64,000 nucleotides of DNA from Plasmodium brasilianum (Eukaryota; Apicomplexa; Aconoidasida; Haemosporida; Plasmodiidae), in NCBI RefSeq assembly GCF_023973825.1, contig NC_090127.1:1722501-1786500 (forward strand). The letters run 5' to 3'. The notes under the pieces were generated by a model. It worked only from the letters and a program-made list of their open reading frames with translations, was not told the DNA's origin and did no database searches. The position numbers and the translations under genes were made by a program. Shown piece by piece: positions 38,901-50,195 of the stretch (its first letter is position 1; each line of letters starts with the position of its first letter).

Positions 38901-38989
38901 ATTTCTTTGTCGCTTTTTTCCCTAAGTTTTAACATGCTAGCTAGGTTGCTTAATATTTTAGATTCATATTTGATCGGTGAGAAACTCAT
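32903..38989 (-). CDS. SET10: SET10 histone-lysine methyltransferase
   Basis: Frame of 2,028 residues from the ATG at 38989 (MSFSPIKYES). The frame is open for 76 more codons upstream, but these are Phe/Tyr/Pro-rich leader-like sequence and are left out. A SET domain lies at about 35800-36960 (RVIFGEYTGFVANN, VNHYKTCSIFNNYDFRINAE, TGEEIFADFGFEW), followed by a C4HC3 PHD finger at about 35490-35640 (CNLC, CSGC, YHLKC, WFCSSC). Near the C-terminus (about 33145-33300) is a Tudor-like strand set (FVGTVTEQI, FFVVTYEDGDVEWI). The rest is Asn/Lys/Glu-rich low complexity. The P. falciparum orthologue is an H3K4 methyltransferase linked to the poised active var gene at the nuclear rim. Its position next to HP1 matches P. 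falciparum as I recall it. Confidence 0.93.
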   Translation of the reverse strand: MSFSPIKYESKILSNLASMLKLREKSDKEILSEIKEEKVNIRFEIDEDIKKVIDINKINCTCNESKKKMEEYNGKKFEYYYNVETYGVDFFLDICNALGRSNYKPFLTEEGKNEIINGLRVRRSSNLYKFVSFFLSKERLNKDRLNDGKTPENIFHCFKCLKSVLHIYADSQNSSKAKMFLGDTYINNNSNRNNSSSNNNSNNNNCNSGNSNNNNNSNSSNNSNNNNDSSDIYSNKYITEEMEDHIENDNLSEKDNFEKRKKNHRDGIIVVSKYKSELTSISRKSNEKIMKTIFEHTKDMNNDKRSNVFQKIYPFKKSNTFEKVNKYSKSRIYDNDKLKYNSQSFQTLKNENKDISTYKNINKKKYFSTQNKSLTRNSYGKNYNSDSYNKNKETKKRSSQKSKNSRNSFHSLSNKNVSATKKKEANDTIYCTDTDVAANVDLNREGNSNEKHGKEVEKGHMKRTTWSCMPKGEETDGTSHENCANAICSELKNVTISEERERNEAMEYIGPGNKLEKVENMNHSDNIKHMNGSEILKRASASEEMSKDDGITGELDDKDCVLDEVITGLNKYEINEKKESVKKSSNEEESYYNPSDNESYSTDDSNYKKYLRKKKKLQDQGKIVIDLNIMRGNSIKSVNKRDKDERHEEKMQETLRMKQVNKILEQKKMIFCKIEDIAKKRNKRYVKTQVLSEDSKIERVYFSHKIKKFYNSKSGYFGCGWSNNRTEWTPFIHAPFFDNQHNAIYKNRNKKLYEEIYDTLLHGRIHPYIKIVELKDHKHPVRLCTPYTEDCYSILYTGKKISSTDDRVIFGEYTGFVANNRELSQEKHQYMFALTFNKKVFNDKKNVVFINEIESDEEEGCSENVPCTVSDSSDHNSNINSSNSTVDNSNNNFNHNSSGNNDNNSNRHSGNYLRNNFERIEGCGNDRQSVVNEDKECDEEITNNIRKNEKEKIYSNLMNIQNNNLTDKANKGKKSKTSCFNKKAKGLNNLVILPDNYTYAVDSSYMFNEMSLVNHYKTCSIFNNYDFRINAEWQLVYLDGWPHIILTSIPGVEINTGEEIFADFGFEWFEKVNDICLNSFIKNCYEHRLIKLNLCKEKYFNGIDDIVEKYNLLKTHTTCNLCMHNVNTDCGNFIYCSGCNHVYHLKCVHKLYTEVNENYDWFCSSCVQLCMNIINQKEFLQHIEKENHKKLIDFFNDISSVDNSKKNANDLLASQNNSQPSTLIEHENGNNNSNERNDNNEKIDNNGNNRSNDENCSTGFEKIRRLLQCKENIDHLIKNRELLNEFLQKKENEVNLLDTKEYGDFNFKDEQINYLLKDSYELHLLVEYKKKIEDLLVSRERVDTFLNNEGVKRTMKIRKKTINYLLKSKKFIENIVTKLGEEEFFRPPAASISALAADTASTFAASIGSSTVQQKTQGDSFVKIEEKQQELVDDKKYSDKLSNDSSYNIQIDKNKVNMMGETNDVCVNLGKRISDEINYNSMSSTYEQVLYSKSNMIVKNLKDIKKNEKNNRGNNGNISNLCCNYMMKLSKKFFGFSLIKDFEKGLSTNQPSLPLNDHLKKLSVCSNCYKKHHDLSKAIICRVTKMHFEANYNDGLSEEDLFKTSSECIQLVIRELANTIKEYRKKELNGAYIQHMITSGGDTFKDKGNNENNIAIKFNNSVTPNKVSSSSAFSNKNHMEEEKPFYEVIITALSDDKNEKDNNIITGNTPPLNDDRMNYTGYYTDKKEESSLLFHKRIRDNYDYSKERCNNLSQFRINQHRNSMINRKSTNKDQECSVNETHDVYRDENTTMPNRHTDSNSADNKNTNSEYYENENGKNKENENDKNNEGDNDNEKDNDNNNNDNNDYNEKNNNNEENENENENLGTTNEIWNSEKKNFDYFHNRYKISNFIPLFGVELGKTKFQREFTNGTFVGTVTEQIKDEHDNNFFVVTYEDGDVEWITPSFLFQELLKQSTNNLEYPLASNFKELFNPYFKKDIKLNNCSLELKIEKRKRKSNCEYNSNNNSVNKRQKHAQEESSLKKKKQKF

Positions 38990-41730
38990 GTTGAAAATTG
39001 TATAAGGAAAAGTAGGAAAGTTTGGAGAATAAGGCAAATAGGGAAAATATGGGAAAACATTGAAAATATGGAAAAGCAGAGAAAATATGGCAAAATAGTG
39101 AAAATGAGCAAAAATAAAAGTAACAAAACATTCAAATGATTGTCGTTCCTTTATTAATTTCTCACTAGTGAACAAATACACACATGTGTACATACATATA
39201 TGTGTATATGTATGCATATATTATTTATTCTGAATTACTTCAGTAAAACATCATGCTAACATCTGCATAATAAGTTTCAAATTTCCGTTTATAAAATGAA
39301 ATTTATATTTTTTATAAGAAATAATCTATATTTCTTTTAACTTGTATAAATATATTTGTATATATATAACTGCATAGTAGCTAGTATGTATATATACACA
39401 TGTGCATATATTTATGCACTATAATGACGTAATTGATAACATAACTTCTTTTTTTTTTTTTATGAACATTTCTCATACTGAATATAAGTAAACACATATT
39501 CCACAAAAATTATTAAACCTCAAGTGTATTATCATAATATTCTTCAATTCATACTTGTCAACATAAATGTTTAATAACACAAATACATTTATATATATAT
39601 ATATATATATATGTATTTATGTGTATATGATAAACTACGTGGTAGTCGCATATGTCTATAGACGCATTGCTCATGAAAAAAAAAAATATTACTAATATAA
39701 ATTAAAATTCTCTTTAAACAATGTGTGTTTAACCAAATATAAAAAGTACTACACAAAACAATTTATCCTTTTGTGGTAAAAAGGATACACATAACTACAC
39801 ATATAATCAGACATATACGTTAACAAAATAATAAAAATGAGAAAAAATGGTTATATAAATAGCTATATATGTCCTTACATATGTATAAACATTTTTATAG
39901 ACTTATATGTACTTTAATTAGTAGGTTATTTTAAAGAATGCAAAATGTTTTCATAAATTTTTCACAAGAGTATAAAACATAAAAAAAAAATTTAAACCTT
40001 TTTTAATTTACGTAAATTACTTTAAAGAAAGAAATATAAAGAAATACAATAAGCATAATGAGTATATATGATAATTCATATTATATATATATATATATGT
40101 ATATGCATATATTTGAAAATTTTGTGGGATGTTTTAGTCATACTTTTAAACACATTAAAACATATGCAATAGCAGTATTTTTTATTATGTTCATTTTGTA
40201 AGGATGTATATATGTACGAATGTGTATACGTTTGTATGTATGCATGTACGTAATTATATATGTATGTATGTATGTATGAGCGTGTATATGTATATATATT
40301 TATATATATACATGTAAGTAGTATATATGCATACACTTATGTGTATACATTCTTAATATATAATATGTTTTGCATACATAGTATGAAAGAATTCTTCGAT
40401 AAAATTGCATATATAACAACAAAAAGAAACAAATTCACAAACACTTTAGTTAAAAGTACGCATGTCCATTTTCATTATTCAATGAAAAAGATGTAGTAAA
40501 TTTACATGTGATATTCAATGAGAATGCGATTTTTTTAATAATAATTAAAAGAATACATTAGGAATATTTTTTATTATTTTTCATTTTACTGAAAAACTTT
40601 TGCATAAAATTAACAGTACACATAATACATTTACATACATATATATATATGTATATGCATACGTATACGTACACGTATATGAACATGTATATATTGATGT
40701 TCGAGTATGTGTATACATGGAATAAATAATTATGCATAAAACTTCATTTTTATAATTATTTTGTATCATAGAGTATATAAAATAACATTATTTCAAAAAA
40801 TGTTTTTCTTAGTGCTACAATTTTTTTTTTTTTTTTTATTTTCATGTATAGTTCTTTAAGAACTTATGATACAGCAAATTCTTTCAAGGTTTAAAAAAAA
40901 ATATCTAAAAATTAAATAAGAAAAAACGAAAAAAAAAAAAAGAATGAAAAATTAGCAATTATCAGCAACTGTGTATTCCTTATTTTCACTTTTTTTTTTT
41001 TTTTTTTTTTGATAAGGGAACGTTTTTTTTAATATTAAGATATAAGTGGTAAATTTTAAAACAATATTATTTATTTTTTTTTTTTTTATTTTGTTATGTA
41101 TTTTATTTTTTCCTGTGTTTTATTTTTTTTATTTTTTTTTTTTATATTCATTTTCTTTTTTTTTTTCTACAGTCTTTTTATAAATTCAAGGTATGAAAAA
41201 AATACATGTGACTAAACTAGATTTAATTTGCTTATGTTAGTGATATTGTTATCTACTATAACATGAATAATGCTAACATTTTAGAATGATCAGAATTTAT
41301 GGTGATAAAATTATGTATATTATATATCGCAAGAAATGGAAAAAAAAATAACTTCATCTATATTAAATTAAATTAAACCAAGTCATATTAGATCAAATTA
41401 AACAAAATCAAATACACACATTTTCCAAAATAAAACATACTAATTGTGTCATTTAAGTAATTTTAAATTCCTAAAGAGGCATAATCACTAAAATGCTAAA
41501 ATATACATAAAGTTGCAGAACTAGAATTATTAAGGCACGTTACATTATATTTAAAAAATAAAAATTAATCCAACTTTTAACCTTTTTGTTACAAAATTAT
41601 GAAACTTCTTTTTTAAGATTATTTACAATAATCTATTTTATTTGAATAAATTTCTTTTTGTTTTTTAAGTATCTATGCTAAGAGTTTTAAAAAATATGTA
41701 CATGAATTGTGCAGTATTTTTTTTTTTTTT

Positions 41731-41880
41731 TTATGATGAAACATCCTTTTGTATATTTTTCTTTTATTTTTTTATGGTAATATTAGACATATCCTTTTCT
41801 ATAATTTTCTTTTTTTTTTTTTATGGTAATATGAGACATATCCTTTTCTGTATTTTATTTTATTTTTTTTTTTTTTTGGT
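41731..41880. repeat. T-rich direct repeats, period about 49 bp
   Basis: ATGGTAATATTAGACATATC followed by CTTTTCT occurs at about 41774 and again, with one change (ATGAGAC), at about 41823; a weaker copy (ATGATGAAACATCCTTTTGT) lies at about 41731. The copies are separated by poly-T, so the apparent 71-codon open frame here is not a gene. Confidence 0.65.
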
Positions 41881-42232
41881 ATCAACATAGTACCTATTGA
41901 TAAATTGTCACACATGTGTAATCATAATTATAAAAGAGTACGTAGAGATATTTAAAGGTGTATAAAAGGAAAAAAAAACTAATTTTAAATTTTAGGTAAA
42001 AGACTACTTCTACTTTAATGCAATTTATTCTTTGTCTATGTAGTGTTATACCACTTTATAAATTACTGCTACATATCTAATGATCTATTCCTTTTTTCAA
42101 GAATTTACTTTTTAAAATAATGCATATTATATTTAATTTCTTTTATTTTTTTATTTCGTGAAAATTATTGCATGGAAGAATATTATGAACATACAAAATT
42201 AATTGAAAAAAAAAAAAAGTACATAATGAAGC

Positions 42233-42655
42233 ATAATTAAGTAGTACTAAACATAATTAAGTAGTACTAAACATAATTAAGTAGTACTAAACATAATTAA
42301 GTAGTACTAAACATAATTAAGTAGTACTAAACATAATTAAGTAGTACTAAACATAATTAAGTAGTACTAAACATAATTAAGTAGTACTAAACATAATTAA
42401 GTAGTACTAAACATAATTAAGTAGTACTAAACATAATTAAGTAGTACTAAACATAATTAAGTAGTACTAAACATAATTAAGTAGTACTAAACATAATTAA
42501 GTAGTACTAAACATAATTAAGTAGTACTAAACATAATTAAGCAGTATTAAACATAATTAAGTAGTACTAAACATAATTAAGCAGTATTAAACATAATTAA
42601 GCAGCATTAAACCTAATTGAGCAGTATTAAAAATAATTAAGCAATATTAAACAGT
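42233..42655. repeat. 20-bp tandem array, about 20 copies, each with an 8-bp palindrome
   Basis: Perfect head-to-tail copies of ACATAATTAAGTAGTACTAA run from about 42233 to 42530 without a single change. The last units, toward 42655, are diverged (AAGCAGTATTAA, GCAGCATTAAACC). Every intact unit holds the palindrome TAGTACTA. The uniform core with a decayed edge on one side shows recent expansion. It lies about 3.2 kb upstream of the SET10 start and about 1 kb upstream of the secreted-protein gene. Confidence 0.97.
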
Positions 42656-43443
42656 ATTTGAATAAACATAAAAATTTTTTAAAATAGGTTTATAATTGCT
42701 ACTTCTCGACTAACGTACATTTATGCATATATATATGTATATACACATATTTATACATACATATATATATACACATATTCACCTTTGTCTAACACTTGAA
42801 TATTTCCATCCGAACAAAAGTATACTATATTATTTAGAAAAAGAGTACTAGATATACGCCCACTACATAGTATGTATAAGGAATAACTTTACAATTTTAG
42901 CGACATTTATTACTGCACTTTTTCGTTTTAAGTTAAAATTACAAAAAACAATTTTCATATGTGCAAAAGGGGGAAAAAAAAAATCTTCATATTGTTTCCT
43001 TTTAAATTACAAAAATTGCATTCCATATTTTCTTTTAAAAAAATATACGTATATAAAATTTTTTGTAAAAATAAACGCTCTTCCCAAAAAAAAAAAAAAA
43101 AAAAAAATACTAAATCGTTAAAAACGTTGAAAAGTTGAACAGTTGAGAAGCATAAAAATTAGGAAACATAGAGCTTATCCTATTTTGAACTTCAATACTT
43201 TAAAGAACTTGTTCATTTCATGTAAGTACACATCACAGATTAAGGAGTCAAAAAAAAGAAAAAAAGAAATACGAGATAATTATAAAAAAATATATTAAGA
43301 CTGGTTCTATATTTGATGTACAGTTATTACGGGCAGCTTTATCTATAATTTAATTTTCTTCTGTCCATGTGTGAACGTATGCACATATACTCGTATATAT
43401 TTGTTTTTTTTTATTTCGAAATAAAAGCTTGTTTATCTTTTAA

Positions 43444-43481
<38 letters not shown>

Positions 43482-43607
43482 CCCCATAATTTTTATCTCT
43501 TTTTCAGCTCTTTTTTTTTTTTTTTTTTTTTCTTTTGTGTTTTTGTTTAATTTCAATTGTTTTCTTATTTTTGTTAACAACTCTAACATTCAAAACAGAA
43601 ATACAGA

Positions 43608-45393
43608 ATGAACATAAGGAAAACCGTATTTTTTTTGTTTTTAATGTCCTTCCTTGTTGAAACATTTTTAGGACAAAATGGAAGAATGGACGTTAGTAAT
43701 CTATATCCACATTATTTCGGTAATTAGCAAATACATATAGAAATTACAAATTTCCATAATGCACCTATATATATTTGTCTGCATTATAAGTACTGAATAT
43801 TTTACTTTAGCAGGTACATAATGTATATGCAAAAATTGCAAATATTGAAAAAGTTGCAAAAATAAATTAAATCAGTGTAAAAAGGGGATTATATTATAAC
43901 TTATCATTTTGCGAAATTAATTGAAGTTATTACCTATCAGCTATATTATAAACATTATGCCATAAGAAGGGCTCAAATTAATATATACTGCCATGTATTT
44001 ATTCATTTATCTATGTATATATATGTATATATGCATGTGAGTACATTCCACTATAGGTGCTTTAATTTTTTTTGCAAATTTCAGATATAGCCCCAAAAAT
44101 TGTCATTGGTGTTAATAAACCGCGAATTATAAATAATTTTTTTTTGGGCGAGGATAGCACCGATCATATAGTAAACGTAATGGAAAAAATACACACACAT
44201 ACATACATACGCACATATACACATATATACAAACACATATACACATACATACGTACGCACATATACACATATATACAAACACATATAGACGCATATAAAT
44301 ATTTATATATATGAACTCTTATTTATACGTATATTGATCACAATACATGAAGTAAAAAAAAAGTCACAAGAAGATCGATTTGAACAACAATATATCATCG
44401 TATTGCCTTTTTTGTCTCAATTAATTCTCATAGAAAGAAAAGAAAAATTATCTGAAAAAGGTTATTAATAATGGTAAGCTTTTTTGATTTGTTAATATAA
44501 AAATGAAAATAATCCTTTGCAATTTTTATTTTGTAATCCTACTAGCAGCGGAAGAGTTATTACGCATTATTGATGAAAACAAAAATGTAATTATAAAAAA
44601 CACCAATAGAAAGGAACAGTTGAATAAAAGAAAAAAAAAAATTATAAATATGAGAATGACGTAGAATTTAACTATAATATAAAAAATAAAATATTTTAAA
44701 CATAATATAATGTAATATAATTTAACGTAATGTTATACAATTTAACATTACATAATGCAGTGTAATATAAATTTAATATTATATAATACATGTCTAATTC
44801 ATCTTACAATTTTGGTCGAAATAAAAAAAAAAAAAAAAATTCAGAAATTGTTAGAAAATAGAACTGAAGAACGGCATGGGCTAAAAGTTGAAGCTGATAT
44901 TATGAATGCAAACGATAAAAATATTTCAAATTTATTACTAGATAATAAAAATAATGAATTAAGAAAAAAAGAGGGAAAATCCTCAGCTCCTGTTATAATA
45001 GTTCTACCTCAACCTCTTACCAATCAGTAAGTAAACATAACAGCTTAGCAAAGACTAATGCTATAGTTTAAAAAACTCAGGATAACAAACACGTCTAGTG
45101 ACTTTTTCATAATTACTTACCTACACAAGTATCTATTAATTCATCCGTTTATGCATCCACTTATGCTTCAATTTATTCTTCATTCTATCTATATACCTAT
45201 TTATTTAATACGCTATTCTGTACTTATTATTAAGGGAATTGTTTCTTTACAATAAATATAAGGATTTAATAAAAAATGTTAAAGAAACTAAAAATTTGTT
45301 ATTAAAAATTATCTATTTCGAAAGATTAGGAGGTAAATTTTTTTATAAAAATGATATAAAACATACATGTTCTAATAAATATGCACTTAGTAA

Positions 45394-45436
<43 letters not shown>

Positions 45437-46306
45437 GTTTACACTTTTTTTTTCTGTTATGTTCATACATCCCAATGTTTGTAAATACCCTCATATTATG
45501 TGCACTAGAATGATTTAGCATCTATTCAATATCATAAAAAATTTAAATGCAGAAATTAAAAGCCGAAGTAAAAGGGAAGCCATCAATGAAATACAGATTA
45601 CGACAAAAATTATAGAAAAGGTTTATTGTTGTTAATATTTTCTCAAAAAATGAAAAAAGAAAGAAAGTACTTCACACAAGTGTTACATATTTCTAATTAA
45701 TCTTATTTCTGTCTTTTATATATTTAGTGGATTTTTTTTTTTTTTAATGAATTATTCTACATTTTTCAGTTATATACCTTTCTGTACCATTTGATATGTA
45801 TATATACATACATATACATATATAACTTTATGTACGCGCAATTATTTTTTGACAATTTTTTTTATTATATTTTTGTTAGTGCATCTCAAGGGGACGCGTT
45901 ATTGAAGAAATATTAGAAGAAATACAATATGACGAGCATGGAAAGGAAAACGTAAATCAACAAATGTTTAATATATATTACAGAAAATAATTTAAAACGA
46001 ATAGCATTAAACAAGCTAACGAAATTGATTACAATATACTGCGTATATAAATATATTGTATACGTGCGTATATGTAAAACATCCCATTGTCCGACTTTCC
46101 CTTCTGTAGAAGAACAATGAAAGGCTAAAAAGCGAACGAGACTTCTTAAATCAGAAGATAAACATTTTGGTACATATTTAAAGAAAATAATTATGCATAT
46201 TTTATTATTGTTAAAATTTTTTCTTTTGCATAAATTTTTATAAACGTATTTTTTATTTATTTCCTGACAGAAACAAAAAAATAGAAAATTGGGATTAATA
46301 ACTTAG
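43608..46306 (+). CDS. Ten-exon small secreted protein, function unknown
   Basis: Exons 43608-43719, 44085-44176, 44434-44473, 44549-44586, 44845-45026, 45235-45332, 45553-45620, 45880-45951, 46110-46169 and 46271-46306 join in perfect phase to 265 residues; all introns begin GT and end AG. Residues 1-22 are a signal peptide (MNIRKTVFFLFLMSFLVETF). The mature part has a short conserved-looking segment (DIAPKIVIGVNKPRIINNFF), then Lys/Glu-rich helices likely to form a coiled coil (AEELLRIIDENKN, RGRVIEEILEEIQYDEHG), and a basic C-terminus (KQKNRKLGLIT). No further membrane span is seen, and no PEXEL motif is obvious. I do not recognise the family. Entry to the secretory pathway is the only functional statement I can support. 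Confidence 0.8.
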
Positions 46307-47055
46307 TAAACATATTTTAGTTTTAAAACCTTAAAAAAAAAATAAATAAACATGAAACGTAATACAAATTTTTGTTTAATCAACGTAATTTTTGTGCATA
46401 AACAGTTCATTATGAGTTTAATTTATTTATATATAAAAACATTCTTTTTATCTTTTTTTCTTTTTTGGTATCTCTAAGACGATGCCAGGTGATAAACGTG
46501 TATAATAAACATAACTGGACATGTTTACGCGTTAGTACACGCCCCAATCTTTTTTTTTTTTTTTTTTTAAATATTTGAACAGGAAACAATTTTTTTTTAC
46601 ATCTTTTGTACTTTTTTTTTTTTTATTTAAAAACTTATTTTGTTTGTAATTTTTTATAGTTGCAAAAATAATCGCATATAAATATACTAGCTATATATAT
46701 ACAGTATATATATATATATATATATTTAAGATACGCTTGTTTGAGGGAACTTTTTCATTATTATTATGGAAATACATACCATCAAAAAAAGTATTTTTTT
46801 TTTTTTCTAGCTATTTTGTTGTGTTCTCAGTAAAAATTGCACGGTATATACATATATATATATATGTAATTTTTTAAATAATTTGCGAAGGTTATTTGTT
46901 AATTTATCTTTTAACAAAATTGTAATAGAACAGAATTATTGTTTTTTTTCTTTTATCCCTGGTTATTTTTACGTACAGTTATAATTATAAGAGTTTTAAC
47001 TTTTATGTTGTATGAGTGAACAGTAGTTTTCATTTCAAAACTTACAGTAAGCGAA
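46307..47055. other. Intergenic, 5' flank of the Asterix-like gene
   Basis: Poly-T tracts (46551-46568, 46613-46624, 46797-46807) and (TA)n (46706-46726, 46853-46865). No coding sequence seen between the two + strand genes. Confidence 0.55.
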
Positions 47056-48020
47056 ATGCCTTTAAATGTGGTAATACCATCTGGTATGTTTTATATTTTT
47101 AATTTTTTCCCCTATTCTTAACAAGTGTTATTAAGAAATATATATATCTTATATATTTTACTATTGTTTTTGTAAAATAATGTGCCAGTGCATGTAGTTC
47201 ATTTTATTATTATTTCGTTGCTTCTCTGCATCGTTTCATCTTTTTGATTTGTATTGCGTCACCGCTTCTTTTTTCGTCATAATTCACTGCTTCATCTTTT
47301 CGATGATTAATTGTTGCATAACTTTATTTTTATTTTGTGTGTAGAACCAAAAGACCCTACGCTGATATATAAATACAACAAAAAAGAGGTATACTCAGGT
47401 GAACTTGAAGGAATACTTATTTTATGTTTTTTAGCAATTTTCCTTGGAGTAATTTTTAAGGTTACCCCTTTCAAATATTAAACTGATAAACTTGATAAAA
47501 AAGAAATATTGTACTCACGAACATATTCATAAAACCTAATAATTAATAACTACTTTGTGTTCTTATTTTCAGACATTTCTGTATTTTTTTCCTTAGGTGA
47601 TTGAAGTTATCTTTGTAGTTATTTTTGTGTTAATTTCCATATACTTAACAGCAAGAAATGGAGAATTAAACCTTGTTTCAATATTACCTATGATTATGTA
47701 TGTCCTATATTCTTTTAAAAAATATTTATCATAAAGAAAAAAAATATTATTCTAAAAAGTCAATATTTCTAAGCTGTCACGATATGCCACATTTGCCCTT
47801 TCAGCATTTATCATTTACGTATTTATCGTTTATATATTTATATATATACCTATTTATTGTATATATATATGTTCACTTATTTATAGCCTATATATATGTT
47901 CATGTATTTATCGCACATTATTTGCTTTTTTCTTTTAGAATGATCGTGATGACATTAGGAATGTCGTGGGTTCAACAAAAGAGCTTTAATAAAAAGCAAA
48001 CGAGTAAATTTGAATTATAA
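47056..48020 (+). CDS. Asterix-like subunit of the ER PAT complex (UPF0139 family; four exons)
   Basis: Exons 47056-47083, 47345-47460, 47597-47697 and 47939-48020 join in phase to 108 residues; human Asterix (WDR83OS) has 106. The layout matches the family: a DP motif and YKY segment near the N-terminus (EPKDPTLIYKYNKKE), then three hydrophobic spans (GILILCFLAIFLGVIFK, VIFVVIFVLISIYLTAR, LPMIIMIVMTLGMSWVQQ) with an AR-N turn between the second and third, and a short polar tail. In animals Asterix pairs with CCDC47 as an intramembrane chaperone for multipass proteins at the ER translocon. The match is by length, topology and short motifs, so homology is likely but not proved here. Confidence 0.75.
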
Positions 48021-48237
48021 TACTATTCTTTCGTAGTTAGATGGTTGGCTAATTAGTTTGTTTGTTTTATTTATTTTTTTCTTGAGGTTTACCTTATTTT
48101 AATTTTTTTCTCTATTTTATAGAATTTTAATACGTACATATAAATATACATACATGCGTACACATACATATATTCGTAAACTCTTATTTAATGCAAATGT
48201 TTAAATAAAAGGAAAAGATGCACATAGCATTAAAGTT

Positions 48238-49821
48238 TTACTCATTTCCAAAATGGGGTACAAACTTTTTTGTTTTCTCGGATTTCATTTGCCATAATTC
48301 TCCTTCAATATCATACAGAGGAAAAAAATTTTGAAAAATTTTATTTTTTTTTGTATTAGCAGTTGTAGAATTTCTATGAACTTTTTTAGGAGTGGTCAAA
48401 AAATTGTGATTCAATTTTAATGGTTTTATTCTGTATTCATTCCTTGAAGAAAAATGAAAATCATTAGAGCGATAAGATTCGATAGATTTATAATTTTCGT
48501 TAAATGAAGCATAACCACCTATTCCTTTGTGTTCTCCTTCCTTTTTCAAACAGTTGATATCATAATTGTATTTACTATTATTTCCATTATTATTATTATT
48601 ATAGTTAATTTTTTCCATTTTATTTTTTGTTTTCTTTTCCTTTAATTTTTTACTTTTTTTTTTGGTTTCACTTGACTCAATAAATTCAAATGATTGATCT
48701 GTGATGAAACTGCCAATTTGTAATTTTTCTACAATTAAGTTTTCATTGTTGTTATCACTATTGCTATAACCACTTTTGCTAATACCACTTCTCCGCTTTT
48801 CAGTAGTAATCATATCAAGCTTAATTTTCCCTTTTTTATTTACACTGTTACAAGTAACACTTTTCTCACTGCTTGTATATCCTCCTACAATGTCATCCTC
48901 AAACATTGTTAACTCATTTGAACATGCTACAATCATTTTATTATTATTGGTCTTCACTTTTGTATTTTCTTCCTTCCACCTTATGAAATCTTCATTCTTT
49001 TTCAGAAACAATACATAGTTCCTACGAACAAAAAATGGAAAAAAAATTTTATTAACATTACAAGAATTTCCTTTTTCAAAAAAATGAAATAAATACAATT
49101 AAGTGCATTAATATAGGTGTACTTCGAATAGTAGAAAAGATAAACCATATATATATGTACATTTATATGTATATGTATTTATGTCTGCATATTATTCTAA
49201 GATACTTTATTAATCTTACAGAACAATTTCTAAAAAGCTTTCTCTTTCGGTGAGCTCAGGGTACAAATAATTTCCTACTGCACTTAGAAACTTAAAAAAA
49301 TATATATATACTTCATAAATAAAATATTTTTTAAAAACAAATAAGAGGAACAAATGAAAAATCTTTTTATCATAGCATGTTTTCGTAAAAAAATATGCAA
49401 ACAGGTAAATTCCTTTTTCTACTAATTTTTTCCTTCAAGAAAAAAGGTTCGAAAAACCGTTAGTTTGTAGGACGCGCATGCATGTTTATATGAGTATATA
49501 CAAAAGGTTATATCTACTATACGTGTGTACAAGTACATGTATGTATGTGTTTATAAATATATATATAGGTGTATATTGATATTTATATATTACGAGCTTA
49601 AAGTAAAAGTATGTCAGAACGTCGCCGCTTTCATCAGTCTTCTCTAGGATTGCCTTTTTGTACAGTACTATAAACGAAAATGTTAGAAAATTCATTAACA
49701 CCATTTAATTATATGAAGTATATATATGTGGTATTTAAAAATAAAGCCACAATATTTAAACAAAAGCAATTTCACATTGTTATGCACACTACAAATATAT
49801 TAACATGTATATGTACATATA

Positions 49822-49874
<53 letters not shown>

Positions 49875-50155
49875 TTTGTGTTCTTATTGTTTAGTACCTT
49901 CATTAAATAATTTTTCCGAAGTCCTTATATCTATGTTCCCATTGGTTCTATTTTTTTCATCCTTTTTTAGTAAATAATATGTAGCTAAAAAATTAGCACA
50001 CAGTGTTTTGCTCATTACGTACTCTACAATTCTATATTAAAAAGAAAAAAAAAATTATATTTTTTAAAAGTTAAAAGCAGTTTGACAAGCATATCACTAT
50101 TAAGAATAACTGTAACATGAATTATGTTAATAAATTCAGCCAAATGTATGCAGAC

Positions 50156-50195
<40 letters not shown>

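Larger units (their letters stand above)
38990..43607. other. 4.6-kb divergent promoter region between SET10 and the secreted-protein gene
   Basis: Shared 5' flank of SET10 (-) and the 43608 gene (+). Contains the leader-like open stretch directly upstream of SET10 (to 39217), TA-rich repeats (39590-39612), TATG/TACATA repeats near 40200-40350, T-rich triplicated sequence (41731-41880), the 20-bp array (42233-42655), and very long poly-T tracts just before the + strand gene (43448-43482, 43511-43530). No coding exon recognised. Confidence 0.5.

Noticed and set aside
38990..39217. 76-codon N-terminal extension of SET10
   Set aside because: Phe/Tyr/Pro-rich translation of a simple leader sequence; the ATG at 38989 starts normal protein composition.
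42233..42655. CRISPR array
   Set aside because: Copies are directly adjacent with no spacers, in a eukaryotic nuclear genome; it is a minisatellite.
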